DNA of 64,000 nt from Platanthera guangdongensis. Lineage: Eukaryota; Streptophyta; Magnoliopsida; Asparagales; Orchidaceae. A model generated the notes under the pieces. That model searched no databases. It saw only the letters and a list, made by a program, of their open reading frames with translations, and was not told the origin of the DNA. Each line of letters opens with the position of its first letter. The stretch's first letter is position 1. Position numbers and translations under genes: made by a program. The stretch lies in the NCBI GenBank assembly GCA_039583875.1, contig CM077158.1, positions 243,707,447-243,771,446 on the forward strand, in the 5' to 3' direction. Below are positions 10,083 to 21,500 of this stretch, in pieces.

Positions 10083-11528
10083 TGTTGAAGCCAAAAATGT
10101 CATCTGTGGAGTTCGGGGTCCCTAAAAAGGGGTGACCTCACACCTACTACACCCGGAGGAACGTCACGGACCAAAGATCAAGAAGCTAGAAACAGACCCT
10201 CGGCACTAGCACGGAGGTCCCACCTCACACCTGGAAGACCTTTGAGGTCTCCCCCTCCCTAGTCAATGCTTGAGCTAGGGTGCCTTGAAGGTTGAAGAGA
10301 GAACGAAGAATTGATGAAGTCCTCCTCTCCAAGGCACCCCTAAGGGTCTATTTATAGTTTTCCAAATCACATGGATCAAAATGTCGGAAATACCCTTACA
10401 CCAAAAGGGCCTTGGCCCAATAGAAAACAGCCACGCCGGGGGGTAAAGGGGTAATTCCCCCTCGAGGGCAGGACGGTAAAAGCAGGGGGGCAAAGGGCGA
10501 GACCCCGGCCTCTGGCCGGTCTCGCCCCGCTAGGCCGCTAGGCAAGAAGGGGCAGGGCGAGACCCCGACCCCCGGTCGGTCTCGCCCCGCCAGGCCGCCA
10601 GGCAGGAAGGGGCAGGGGCGAGACCCCGGCCCCCGACCGGTCTCGCCCCGCCAGGCCGCCAGGCAGGAAGGGGCTGGGGCGAGACCCCGGCCCCCGGCCG
10701 GTCTCGCCCCGCCAGGCCGCCATATAGGAAGGGGCAGGGGCGAGACCCCGGCCCCCGGCCGGTCTCGCCCCGCCAGGCCGCCATGGAGGAAGGGGCAGGA
10801 GCGAGACCCCGGCCCCCGGCCGGTCTCGCCCCGCCAGGCCGCCAAGCAGGAGAGGGCAGGGGCGAGACCCTGACCCCCAACCGGTCTCGCCACGCCAGGC
10901 CGCCAGGCAAGAAGGGGTAGGGGCGAGACCCCGGCCCCCGACCAGTCTCGCCCCGCCAGGCCGCCAGGCAGGAGGGGGCAGGGGCGAGACCCCGGCCCCC
11001 GGCCGGTCTCGCCCCGCCAGGCCGCCAAGCAGGAGAGGGCAGGGGCGAGACCCCGGGCCCCGACCGATCCCGCTGCTCCCACCTCGCACTTATCAGGACG
11101 GGGCGGGTGCTAGCCAACTTGTCGCACCCGCCCCCCAAAAGAGGGCCACTGGGGGAAGGCAGATTTTTCCTCCCCCTACTAGTATATTTTGACTTGTGCA
11201 CAGCGTCTGGATCGTGGTTAGATCTAGGGGGAGGCTAGTATCAAAATATAGGAAGATTTACGCTTTAGCCTGCCGGTTCTTGGTAGAAGAACCGGAGAAA
11301 ACACTAGCAAATTAATTATTTCATGAGTCTTTGTCTCTAGCTCTATAAAGACACTTTGTATTCATTTTATCTATTTTGAAATATATCATTATTGATTTTA
11401 GCTAGTATACATTTACACTCTTCAGTTATATTGTTGTTTTTCATCTAGTAAATTTTGCTTAATTTTTAAGAAAAATTAGAAGAACCCTTATTCACCCCCC
11501 CCCCTCTAAGGGCGCCCAAGATCCAACA
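10083..11528 (-). mobile_element. LTR-like block with a tandem repeat in its U3 (solo LTR or composite)
   Basis: The block begins TGTTGAAGCC and ends GATCCAACA, so its ends form TGTTG/CAACA inverted repeats. The left end and a minus-strand TATA box (CTATAAATAG, about 10348-10357) resemble the Tat LTR at 6618, which supports minus orientation. The right end (TTCACCCCCCC then CTCTAAGG ... CCAACA) instead looks like the plus-strand 3' end of a copia-type LTR, preceded by a plus-strand CTATAAAG at about 11341. The 5-bp flanks (GCGAC and AAGGT) do not match, so a single solo LTR is not proven. Confidence 0.5.
10496..11065. repeat. 61-bp GC-rich minisatellite, about 9.3 copies
   Basis: The unit is about GGGCGAGACCCCGGCCCCCG followed by GCCGGTCTCGCCCCGCCAGG and CCGCCAGGCAGGAAGGGGCA. 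Its 61-bp spacing is seen at about 10555, 10616, 10677, 10738, 10799, 10860, 10921, 10982 and 11043. Each unit contains a self-complementary arm pair, GGGGCGAGACC and GGTCTCGCCCC. The period is not a multiple of three, which creates long false open frames on the minus strand. Confidence 0.93.
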
Positions 11529-11679
11529 AAGGTCGCCGAAAGCAAGGCCTACGAGGTGATTTTTGTCAGAAAAAATACTAAGTCAATATGTATTACCTGC
11601 GCAGGTCGGCAGTGTGATCTGACATATGAGTTTTTTTTTCTTTTTGCAGGAAGCCGAGCTGGTCTTGGACAGGCGTATT

Positions 11680-12270
11680 TCAGAGCTGGTCGAGGAGGAG
11701 GCCGACGGCGATGGCGGAGACCAACGACAACGGAGGTCGGTGAGCGGTGGGTGCGGCCAGCGACAGAATTCGGCCAACGACGGAGGCCGGACGGTGGAGG
11801 AGGCCGGTCGAACGACGAGGAGGTCGACAACGATGACGGAGACCGACGTCGACGGAGGCTGGCGAGTGGTGGGTGCGGCCGACGACGATGGCAGTATATG
11901 TGGTATAGAGGGGCGACGGGGGTGGCGTCCGTGGAAGAGAGGAGCGATGGAGTCTAGGAAAGAGAGGGGCGACGACGGCGGCGTCCGCGGAAGAGAGGGG
12001 CGACGACGTCCGTGAAAGAAAGGGGCGACGACGGCGACATCCGCATAAGAGAGGGGCGTCCGCGTCCGCGGAAGAGTGGGGCGACAACATGCGTGGAAGA
12101 GGGGTGACGTCAGCGGCGTCCGCAGTAAAGAGGGGGCGACGGCCGTGGAAGAGGGGCGGCGGCGGCGGACGTGGAAGAGAGGGCGACGCGCGGCCGTCGC
12201 ATGGCAAGCGCCCCCCGAAAACCGTCACACCACTCCCATCATGGGAGGGGCGACAATTATCCTCCACGTC
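11680..12270. repeat. Low-complexity GC/GA-rich region with degenerate short tandem repeats
   Basis: The sequence is built from variants of GTCCGCGGAAGAGAGGGGCGACGACGGCG. Several overlapping 60-195 codon frames on both strands are a by-product of the composition. I see no protein family in it. Confidence 0.7.
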
Positions 12271-12311
12271 TCCCTATTGGGGAGTGCACAACACTCCCCA
12301 ACAAGAACTTT

Positions 12312-14365
12312 TTTTAGTACGAGTAACGCACCTATGAGAGGTGCGAGATGAGATACATTCGTAGGATTGTGATTTCAACTATCGGATCTCAGTCGTATTT
12401 GCTGGAGATACAACCGGATGCACCGACAAATTAGATACAGTCGGATCTCGGCCATTGAAATCCAGATAAAAGACAAATCCTACGACTGAATCTTCGTGTC
12501 ACACATCTATTGTATTAATAGGTGCGAGATACAAATGAAAAAATTCCCCAAACAGGGAGTGCTATTCAGGGTGCTGACCAAGTCATCGCCTAAAGGGGCG
12601 TTGACTTGGTCAACGCCCATACCAGCGAATGGGGGAAAATACGCATTGGTTGGTAATCCCGCGCGGATGACCTTTGCGGGAAAATCCCGAGCGGGATGAC
12701 CTTTGCCGGAAAATCCTGCACGGGATGACCTTTGCATGAAAATCCCGTGTAGGAATTTCCTGCGCGGGATGATTCCGGGGCAGGAAATCCTGCATGGCCC
12801 ATGTAGAAAATCCTGCGCGGGATGAGTCCCGTGCGGGGTCTTGTCACACGGGGAATTTCCTACGCGCGACTTTTGCCACGCGGGGTGACTCTCTTGCGGC
12901 AATTGTCGTGCGAGAGGCCTTCCTGGAGCGGCTTGGGCTGCTGCATTGGGATCATGACTCAAACAACTTCCACTACCGAGCGGTTACATGCTAGTAGGGA
13001 GGCTGCTTGGATACCCTCACCCTACATGTTGAGGGTGTAACCAACGCTTTGTGTGGCCCGCATTAAGCATAATCAATTTTATTGTGTCTATCAAAGAAAC
13101 TGATAAACCTATTCATTTCATATGTTTTCATGTACAAATATATTACCCTCAAATTATCATTCCTATAATATTTTCAACAAATTTAATACGCTATCATTGC
13201 CTATTGCTTTTATTTCTCGTTGATCAAAATTATAATCACCACTCTTATTGAATCACATATTTTCAACACCCCTGACTTCATCAACTAGGAAGTTGTATGC
13301 ATCGACTGTTCTAATTCCCACTCCAGTGATATTCTTAAGAAGACTAACTTGGACATCATATATGCTATGATGATACCTCAACAAATGCGTGTCATTTTCT
13401 AATGCAAGTATACCTAATTCTTACCATCATTATTGACAATAAAGTATATGCATGCCAAACAAGCAATGCGAGTTTTTAAATTGCAGCACTTCTTTCGTTT
13501 ATTGTTCAACGACTTTGAAATATTTATACCAACTTTAGAGCAACTATACCCTCTCCTCCTAATAATCTTAGTATGCATCAAATATACAGCGTGTTATTTC
13601 CGTACACTAAATCCGTTTTTATTGGCATACTCGCATTACATTTTGTATTCATCATCCACATTTTGCAAAAATCAGAGAGACAACATTTATTTTTCTGTCC
13701 AATAAAAAATATATAGCTCTATAAATTTCAAAATAATACATGAAAGTAAACACAATTGAAAATTCAGTACGATTCAATAGAGAAATTCCAGTTGCATTCA
13801 AAATCCAGTCGTAATTGAAAAATACAAATGAAAAATCAAAATTCAGTCGTAATTTATAGCCTCATCTGTTAACTCAAAATCCAATCATAATTGAAAAATA
13901 CGACTAGAAACGCAAAAGAACTAGAAATTAATACACATGATTCATCTTCATCCAAATTAAAAATACACACGCATGTAATTTCGATGCTGCATTGCTACTA
14001 CACGAGATTAACAACTTACATTATCAAAATTACCGACGGATTTCTCAGAGGCAGAATGCATAATCTACTACTATTATGTTCTTTCCATGGGCAGAAACCA
14101 AACTGCAATGAAACACTATTGGCTCCATTTGCCGCATCTTGTTTGGTGTGTTACATCGCACCTATTAATAGTTGCGATACATGCAGATCCGGCCGTGGGA
14201 CATGCTTCTTAACTGGATTTCAACTGCTGAGATATGGTCGTATCTAATTTGCCGGTACATCTGGTTGTATATCCAGCAGATACGGCCGAAATGCGGCCGT
14301 TGAAATCAAGATCTTACGGCCTGATCCGCTCCCACACCTCCCATATGTACGTATACGTACCAAAC
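12312..14365. mobile_element. About 2-kb element with 220-bp terminal inverted repeats, no transposase
   Basis: The segment 12312-12536 reappears inverted at 14148-14365. Shared landmarks are GATTTCAAC, GACAAATTAGATAC/GGCAAATTAGATAC, GAGATACAACC/GATATACAACC, TTGAAATCCAG and ATTAATAGGTGCGA. The about 1.6 kb between them is AT-rich on the right, has 29-bp repeats on the left, and shows no transposase. Long TIRs without a transposase suggest a non-autonomous Mutator-like element. No target duplication was established, so the class is inference. Confidence 0.65.
12660..12750. repeat. 29-bp tandem repeats (about three copies)
   Basis: GGATGACCTTTGC recurs at 12665, 12694 and 12723, each followed by a GAAAATCC(C/T)G segment. 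More diverged pieces (GCGGGATGA, GAAAATCCTG) continue to about 12850. Confidence 0.75.
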
Positions 14366-14412
14366 AATTTTTCTCATTTGGCATGATGGTGACGACCGTG
14401 AACATGAGAGTT

Positions 14413-14568
14413 AAACTGTCATTTGTTAACACACACCTAATGAACTTCATCCACTTTTATGTTTAAACGGATGAAGTTTGTCAGGTGTTCGTTAATGAGT
14501 GACAGTTTAATTCATGCATTTACGACCGTCACCGCTATATCAAACGAAGCCAATGTGGTAGAAGACAT
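14413..14568. repeat. Palindromic repeat, copy 1
   Basis: The first half (TTAAACTGTCATTTGTTAAC ... GAACTTCATCC) is the inverse complement of the second half (GGATGAAGTTTGTCAGGTG ... GAGTGACAGTTTAA), folding around ATGTTTAAAC. The arms extend outwards to GGTGACGACCGT and ACGACCGTCACC. It is a MITE-like hairpin. Confidence 0.8.
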
Positions 14569-14615
14569 CTATGAATTGTTTGGTACGTATACGCACATAG
14601 AGATTCATCTTTGAA

Positions 14616-14861
14616 TTAAAACAAACTTCTCGAAGTTGGAATCTACGTTTTGATGAAAAAATCAAAGAGTTTGGTTTCATTAAAAACGAAGATGAGTTTC
14701 GTGTTTACAAGAGAATTAGTGAGAATATTGTTGTCTTCCTGATATTGTATGTAAATGACACAATGTTGATCGGGAATGACATTCCAACCATACAAGTTGT
14801 TTAAAATAAGATAGGACACTGATTTTCTATGAAAGACTTGAGTGAAACAACTTATATACTG
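14616..14861 (+). pseudogene. Ty1/copia reverse transcriptase fragment
   Basis: An 82-codon stretch reads LKQTSRSWNLRFDEKIKEFG ... YVNDTMLIGNDIP ... FSMKDLSETTYIL. This matches the copia RT block with a mutated catalytic box (YVND for YVDD) and two in-frame stops (after VV and after GH). It begins and ends abruptly, and the second palindromic copy begins at its last codons. Confidence 0.8.
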
Positions 14862-15010
14862 TCATTTGTTAACATACACCTATTGAACTTTATCCATTTT
14901 TATATTTAAACGGATGAATTTTGTCAGGTGATCGTTAACGAGTGACAGTTTAATCCATGCATTTACCACCGTCACTGCCATGCCAAACGAAGCCAATGTG
15001 GTAGAAGACA
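14858..15010. repeat. Palindromic repeat, copy 2
   Basis: This is a direct copy of 14413-14568 with about 10% substitutions. It includes the central TTTAAACGGATGAA and the right flank CAAACGAAGCCAATGTGGTA, so the copied unit includes sequence beyond the palindrome. Confidence 0.8.
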
Positions 15011-15329
15011 ACGGGTCATGTCGCTAACAAAAATGAGGAAGATGAGCACCATAGAGACAAAATAAGAGAGGACTTTTTTTTTTCCAAAGTCCTACAGAAA
15101 AATGACATTTTTTGGTACATATACGTACCTGCGAGAAAAAATCCGTCCCAAAATCATGAAATCAACGGTGTTTGATCATTTTCAATATGACCTCTCAAAA
15201 CGGAGCTTTTTTGTGCATTTCTCAATGAGAGCGGGTGGAAATGAAGCAAACGCCGCTGGAGGTTCATTTATTTACCCGCCTTCCGACGGCATTTGCCTCA
15301 AAGGGAGCGACAAATAGAGCCTCTACTAT

Positions 15330-15480
15330 TCACCGTTTGATTTCGAGTATGCGGTCAGAATTTCTCTCGCACCTGAAAAATCACTCGCTAAATTATTTCC
15401 AAGAGAACTCTAGTACTTCTCTTTCTCCCTCTTTCACCTTCTATTTCTTCTCCGATCTCCTTCTGAAACCCTAAACCACA
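15330..15480 (+). promoter_or_regulatory. Probable promoter-proximal region and 5' UTR of the ADIP-like gene
   Basis: The 60-70 bp before the ATG are a CT-rich leader (CTTCTCTTTCTCCCTCTTTC at about 15415) ending GAAACCCTAAACC, a common plant 5' UTR motif. I see no convincing TATA box, as in many broadly expressed plant genes. The nearest transposon-like sequence ends at about 15130, so the promoter space is only about 350 bp. Confidence 0.5.
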
Positions 15481-15515
15481 ATGCAGACTTCGGTTCCGCC
15501 AGTCCCGGGAATCGG
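15481..15515 (+). CDS. ADIP-like exon 1 (start codon)
   Basis: ATG at 15481 encodes [11 protein letters not shown] and ends with the first two bases of a Gly codon. Without splicing the frame meets TGA after 21 codons. The donor GT at 15516 joins cleanly to the AG at 15609-15610, completing GGG and continuing with DYNFADIEN. Confidence 0.8.
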
Positions 15516-18500
15516 GTGCGGAGCTCTCTACATCTCGCTCCATTGACGCCCTATTCATTATTTCTTCTTCGGTTGCTGTTTTCGTAGTGTTTTTTGACTT
15601 GATTTCGCAGGGATTACAACTTTGCTGACATCGAAAACCTGGAGCACTGCTCCAAATACCTAAATCAGACGCTGGTTACTTTCGGTTTTCCTGCTTCGCT
15701 TGATCTTTTCTCCACAGATCCAGTGAGTATTTCTGACTTTGATTCTTTGACGAACTCACATTTTGATTCTTTGACGCCATGGATTTCAAGATGATTTCCC
15801 GGTTCTAGGTTTCGGTTGCGAGAACTTGCAATTGCATATACGCTCTTCTTCAGCTTAGACAGCGAGATGTCGAATTTCGGGAGTCTGTAAATGACCAGAG
15901 GCAGAGGTTCGGCGTTTTATTTACTTTCCCTACGGCATTTGCAAACTGTGAGTTGTTTTATTCTGTTGTACAATGTGGCAGATTGGGAATTAGACTTGGA
16001 GAATGAAGAGGTGGATGTGAGGAGAGATATAGGGTTTTAAGGGCTACTGGCACCTTGCACCTTAGAAATATGGGTTATTGCACTTTGCACCCCGAATCTT
16101 TAAAATTGACACTGTGCAGTTTGCACCCACAATTACCGATTTCCGTCACTTTGCACCCCATGACGAAATTTCAACGGTATTTAGGTTCTGGCAGCACACA
16201 AAATGCCTTTTTAGTACTCTGCACCCAAGATTATTGTTGTTGCCCTGACCTAAATACCCTTGAATGAGCATTTTGTTGAGAACCCATAGATCGGGTTCAA
16301 CAACAATGCCTCAAACCACTCACAAAAGAGCAGAACTCGGTTCAGGCAATCCACCAAACACTTGAAGCGCACCAGCTCCTTGACCCCTTGGAACATTCGA
16401 TCAAGCCTCTGCCTACACCCAGTTGTCTTCCACAACTCCAATACACTGCTCTACATGAGTCAACGGTCCTTATAGACAACTATCGATCATCTTCATTCAC
16501 CAAAAAAATACAACAAAATGAAATAAAATAACTTCATGCACCATGAATACCCATCGACAGCTCCAGTCCAGGACAAAAGCAAACAAGATCACGACCATGA
16601 CATAACTCACGCAACCCCCAACTCAGCCCCTGCGCCGGATGAACTCAGAAAAAATACCAAACTTCCACAACACATAAAACCTGAATACAATCGAACACCG
16701 GCCCAAATTTGCGGATAGGCCCATCTAGCTCGGGATTCACACGCCCCCAGCTAGCCCAAGTGAGCGCCGACCGGATCGCCGCACACCGTCTCCCAAGCTT
16801 GTCGGAATCGATCTTCCAGTCCTCCGCAACAGTATCTCACAAAATGCTCACAGGAAATTCCCCCCAAAAATTGATCCCCTCTCACGCCTTATCATTCCCC
16901 CTCATATTCGCCTCACTATTATATCCCCAAAATACCCTTGGGCCACAACCCATACAAAACCTGACCAAAACAATTCCAAAATAAAAAATCCAAAACAAAA
17001 ACCAACAGCCCAAACAAAAACCAAAACCAGATGACCCAAAATAAAACCCAAACAGGATTTGGCTTCACCCGAGCTCGATCCGCCCTTTCACGCCCCCCCA
17101 ATGCTATGTCATCGGTTTGGTTTTCGAACCCGAGTGCTTCTCCCTAGCGGAACTTCACCATTCCCCTCTCCTTCAAGAACTCTCTTGTCCTCAAGGGTGA
17201 GGTTTGAAAATGTAGTCTTCACTTCCTCATATTCCTCCCACGTTGCCTCCTTCAACGACAACCCTTGCTAACATACTAACACTTACCACGCCCTCTGTCC
17301 ACATTTACCCTTCTTTCCTTGCCTGAAGCGATGAGTTTCTTTAGGCTTCAACATCATGTTCCCTTCATCATCAAAACTCAACAACTCTTCTATCACCAGC
17401 TTCGGTTACCCAATCTTCTTCTTCAAGGTGGTGACATGGAACATCAGATGTAAAAGAGAGGATGCAGATAATTCAAGTTTGTATGACAACTCTCCCACGC
17501 ACTCCAACACCTTGAAGGACCCATAGTAGCTTTGATATAATTTGACGTTAAATTTTTTCTTCAACGATCTTTACCGATATGGTTGTAACTTCAGGTGCAC
17601 GTAGTCTCCCGGCTCGAAGCTTGCGTCTCTTCTCCGTTGATCGTAGTATCTCTTCATCCTCCCTCGTGCCTTACATAATGCCTTCTTCGCCTTAGTGTGG
17701 ATTTCGTCCCGGGTTAAAAACTCATTTTCCAACTCTTCATCCTTGGTCGTCCCTTTCTCATAGCTGCTCAACCTAGGTGGACTCCTCCCATAAGTCACTT
17801 CAAAAGGGCTCATATCGATTAAAGCATGATACGAGGTATTGTACCAATACTCGACCCATGGTAGATACTCCTTTCATCTTGCTTGTTCCTCATGACAATA
17901 GCACTAGAGGTATTGCTCCAACGTTCTATTCACCACCTCCGTTTGTCTATCCGTTTGGGGATGGTAGGATGAACTTGCCTTCAGCTTGCTGCCCTGTAAA
18001 GCAAAAAACTATTGCCAAAACGAACTCATGAACAATGCACCCCGGTCCGTCATGATGCTCCTTGGTATTCCGTGCAGCCTCACCACGTTTTCCACAAATA
18101 TCTTGGTCATGCTACTCGCCGTGAATGGATGCCGAAGGGGAATGAAATGAGCCCTCTTGCTCAATCTATCCACCACCACCACCAATTTGCATCAAACCCC
18201 TTACTTGTAGGTAAACCTTCCACAAAGTCCATGGATAGGTCTTCCCAAATCCTTGCTGGGGTTGGCAACGGCTCTAGCAACCCTATAGGAGCCCTTTGAT
18301 CGTTCTTTATTTTTTGGCATATGTCACATCGGGCCACCCATTCCGTCACCTCATTCTTCAAGCCTTCCTAATAAAAGAAGTGCTTCACCTTGATATAGTT
18401 GAGATACTTTCTACTGATATAAGTCCGCAACCACCTAGAATGTCTTCTCTCCTTGCTATTATGGAAGTGACCCAAAATCTATTTGCACAACATCGGTACT

Positions 18501-21500
18501 CTTGACACGTATACTCCATTCTTGTAGTAGATCAACCCTCCCCTTATGCTGTAGCCTTCCACCCCCACCTCATGTTTCTCCAACTTGGCACAAATCTCCA
18601 ATGCCCTTTTATCAAGATTGGCCGCCCCACGTATTTTATCCCAGATTTCCCACTCAACACCACTCAAAGCTTGCAAACCAGCCTCCGTCTCATCATAAAC
18701 TGTCTATAGCATCGAGCTCCCTCCCTTTCTAGAAAGTGCATCAGCCACCTTGTTCTCCTTTTCCGGTCGGCAGACTATGTCATACTCAAACCCAAACAAT
18801 TTCACCATGAACTTTTGTTGATCCAGGGTGACAATTTTTTGCTCCAATAGGCGCCTCAATGGTTGTTGGTCGGTCCAATAGGTACCTTTACCACATGTAT
18901 GATCACTAGCATCTCTCGGGCATACGGGCTCCAAGCCTTCTTCATAGGCCCTAATGCTTTGAAAACAAAAGCTAATGGCCTCTTCTCCTACACCAACACG
19001 GCTCCTATACCTTCCTCACTGACATCTATGCAGACTTCAAAAGGCTTCTCAAAATTTGGTAAGACAAACATTGGAGTTTGAGCCATTACCCTCTTTAATT
19101 CTTCAAAGGCTCTTCTTGCCCCATCATTCCATTCATGAGTTTCTTTCCCCAACATGGAGGTCAATGGCTTGGCACTCAACCCGTAATTCTTCACGAAATG
19201 CCTGTAGTAGACGGTTAACCCCCCAAAACCTCTCAAAGCAGTAATGTTGGCTAGTAAGGGCCAATCCACCATGGCCTCAATCTTCCTGGAATCCACCTTC
19301 TCCCCTTCCCCAAAAATGATTTGGTCTAAGTATTCCAATTTATTTTGTACAAACTCACACTTTGATAGCTTGATGAAGAAGCGGCGTTGTTCTAGCAATT
19401 CCAACACTACCTTAAGTTGCCCAATGTGCTCCTCCTTGGACGTAGAATACACAAGAATGTCATCAAAAACACCAACATGAACTTGCGGATAAAGGGTTTG
19501 AATATGGCGTTCATGGCGGCTTGGAATGTGGAGGGAGCGTTGCACAACCCGAACGGCATGACCAAGTACTCGTAAAGCCCTGAATGTGTCCTAAAGGCAG
19601 TCTAGTGCACGACTTCCTCATTCATCCTGATTTGATGATAGCCCGCCCTCAAGTCAAGCTTGGTGAACACCGTCGCACCATGCAGCTCATCCAACATTTC
19701 ATCAACTGTTGGAATGAGAAAATGATCTTTGACAGTAGCTTCATTCAAGGCTCGGTAGTCCGTACAAGATCTCCAAAAACCATCTTTCTTTCTTACCAAC
19801 AACACCGAAGAAGAGAATGAGCGCATACTGGCTCGTATCAACTCTTGAGACAACATCTCATCCACTTGCCGTTCTATCTCTTCTTTTTGGAAATGAGCAT
19901 ATCGGCAGGGAGGTACATTCACCGTTCTTGCCGCATCATGGAGCACGATTCGATGATCAAACGGGCATGGGGGTGGCAACCCCTTCAACATCTCCAACAC
20001 ATGTTTGTGCTCCTCCACTAGCAATCAAATAGATGGGGGCAGCTGCTGCAATTTTTCTTCGAGGGCCTCCTCTCCCTGTCTCCTACCCGCCTTCTCTTAG
20101 GTTGCACCTGCTAGGACCACAACAAAACAACTCACACCACACTTCCAAAGTCTCTCCATCACATTGACTGCACACGACTGAATCCTGGTGGGAGTTAATG
20201 CTTTTGACGGTCTCTTCTTCCCGCCCAATTTGAACTTTATGGTCATTGCCTTGTAATCATTCAACACCCTCCCATTTCTTCTCAACCAAGCATTACCAAG
20301 TACCACGCCTAATCCCACAATCGTGAGAACATGCAAATCCGCACAAATCCACACCCCTTGCACATTAAGCTTCACATCCCGCACGGCCTCCTCACATTTG
20401 AGCCTTTCTTCATAGGCCATCCTCACCTCAAAGGGTTCCACGACCACCCCTTTAAGCCCCACCTTCTTTGTGATGTCTGCATTGATGAAGTTGTGGGAGG
20501 ACCCGCTATCCACCAATAGTGTAACCTCATACTTTCCTAACCATGCCATAAGACTCATTGGCCATCCTCTCCATCACATTGACTGCACACGACTGAATCC
20601 TGGTGGGAGTTAATGCTTTTGACGGTCTCTTCTTCCCGCCCAATTTGAACTTTATGGTCATGGCCTTGTAATCATTCAACACCCTCCAATTTCTTCTCAA
20701 CCAAGCATTACCAAGTACCACGCCTAATCCCACAATCGTGAGAACATGCAAATCCGCACAAATCCACACCCCTTGCACATTAAGCTTCACATCCCGCACG
20801 GCCTCCTCACATTTGAGCCTTTCTTCATTGGCCATCCTCACCTCAAAGGGTTCCACGACCACCCCTTTAAGCCCCACCTTCTTTGTGATGTCTGCATTGA
20901 TGAAGTTGTGGGAGGACCCGCTATCCACCAATAGTGTAACCTCATACTTTCCTAACCATGCCATAAGACTCATTGTGGTCGGCGCCCTTGCCCCCGACAT
21001 GGCATTAAGGGACAACTCCGCTGTCACTCCCCAATGTCGCATGGTGATCATCCCCATTCTCGGACTCGTCTCGGGCCATTTCTTTATTTTCTTCTTCACT
21101 ACTCTCCACTATTTGGAACACTTGGCCCATCTTATACCGGTGCTCCTTACTCCACTTCCCCCCACACTTGAAGCATAGCCCCTTTGAGATGCACTCTTGG
21201 AATTCCTCTTTGGACAACTTCTTCACCTCTCTCTTGCCTTTAGTCGTGTCTTCCGCGGCCTCCTTTCATTTCCATGACGGTTTCCCATCTTTTACTCTGG
21301 TTATCTCCTTGCTTTGGTGTTTATTCACGTGGTAGATTTCCTTCAAAGTCTCAGCGATTTTCATGGTTTCTTGTAACCTCCAATGATGCCTCAACTTGAG
21401 CTCCCGAGACAATCATGGCTTGAGTCCATCAAGAAAGGTCCCCATTAATGCCTCCTTCGACCAACCCCATACCATGGTTTGGAGCCATCAGAATTCTTCA

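Noticed and set aside
10396..11201. Three long overlapping minus-strand open frames (183-228 codons) rich in Gly, Arg, Pro and Trp
   Set aside because: They are translations of the 61-bp minisatellite. All three frames stay open because the GC-rich unit lacks stops, and no family is recognisable.
11549..12351. Open frames of up to 195 codons on both strands
   Set aside because: Low-complexity GC/GA repeats produce open frames in every phase. There is no start context, splice pattern or family.
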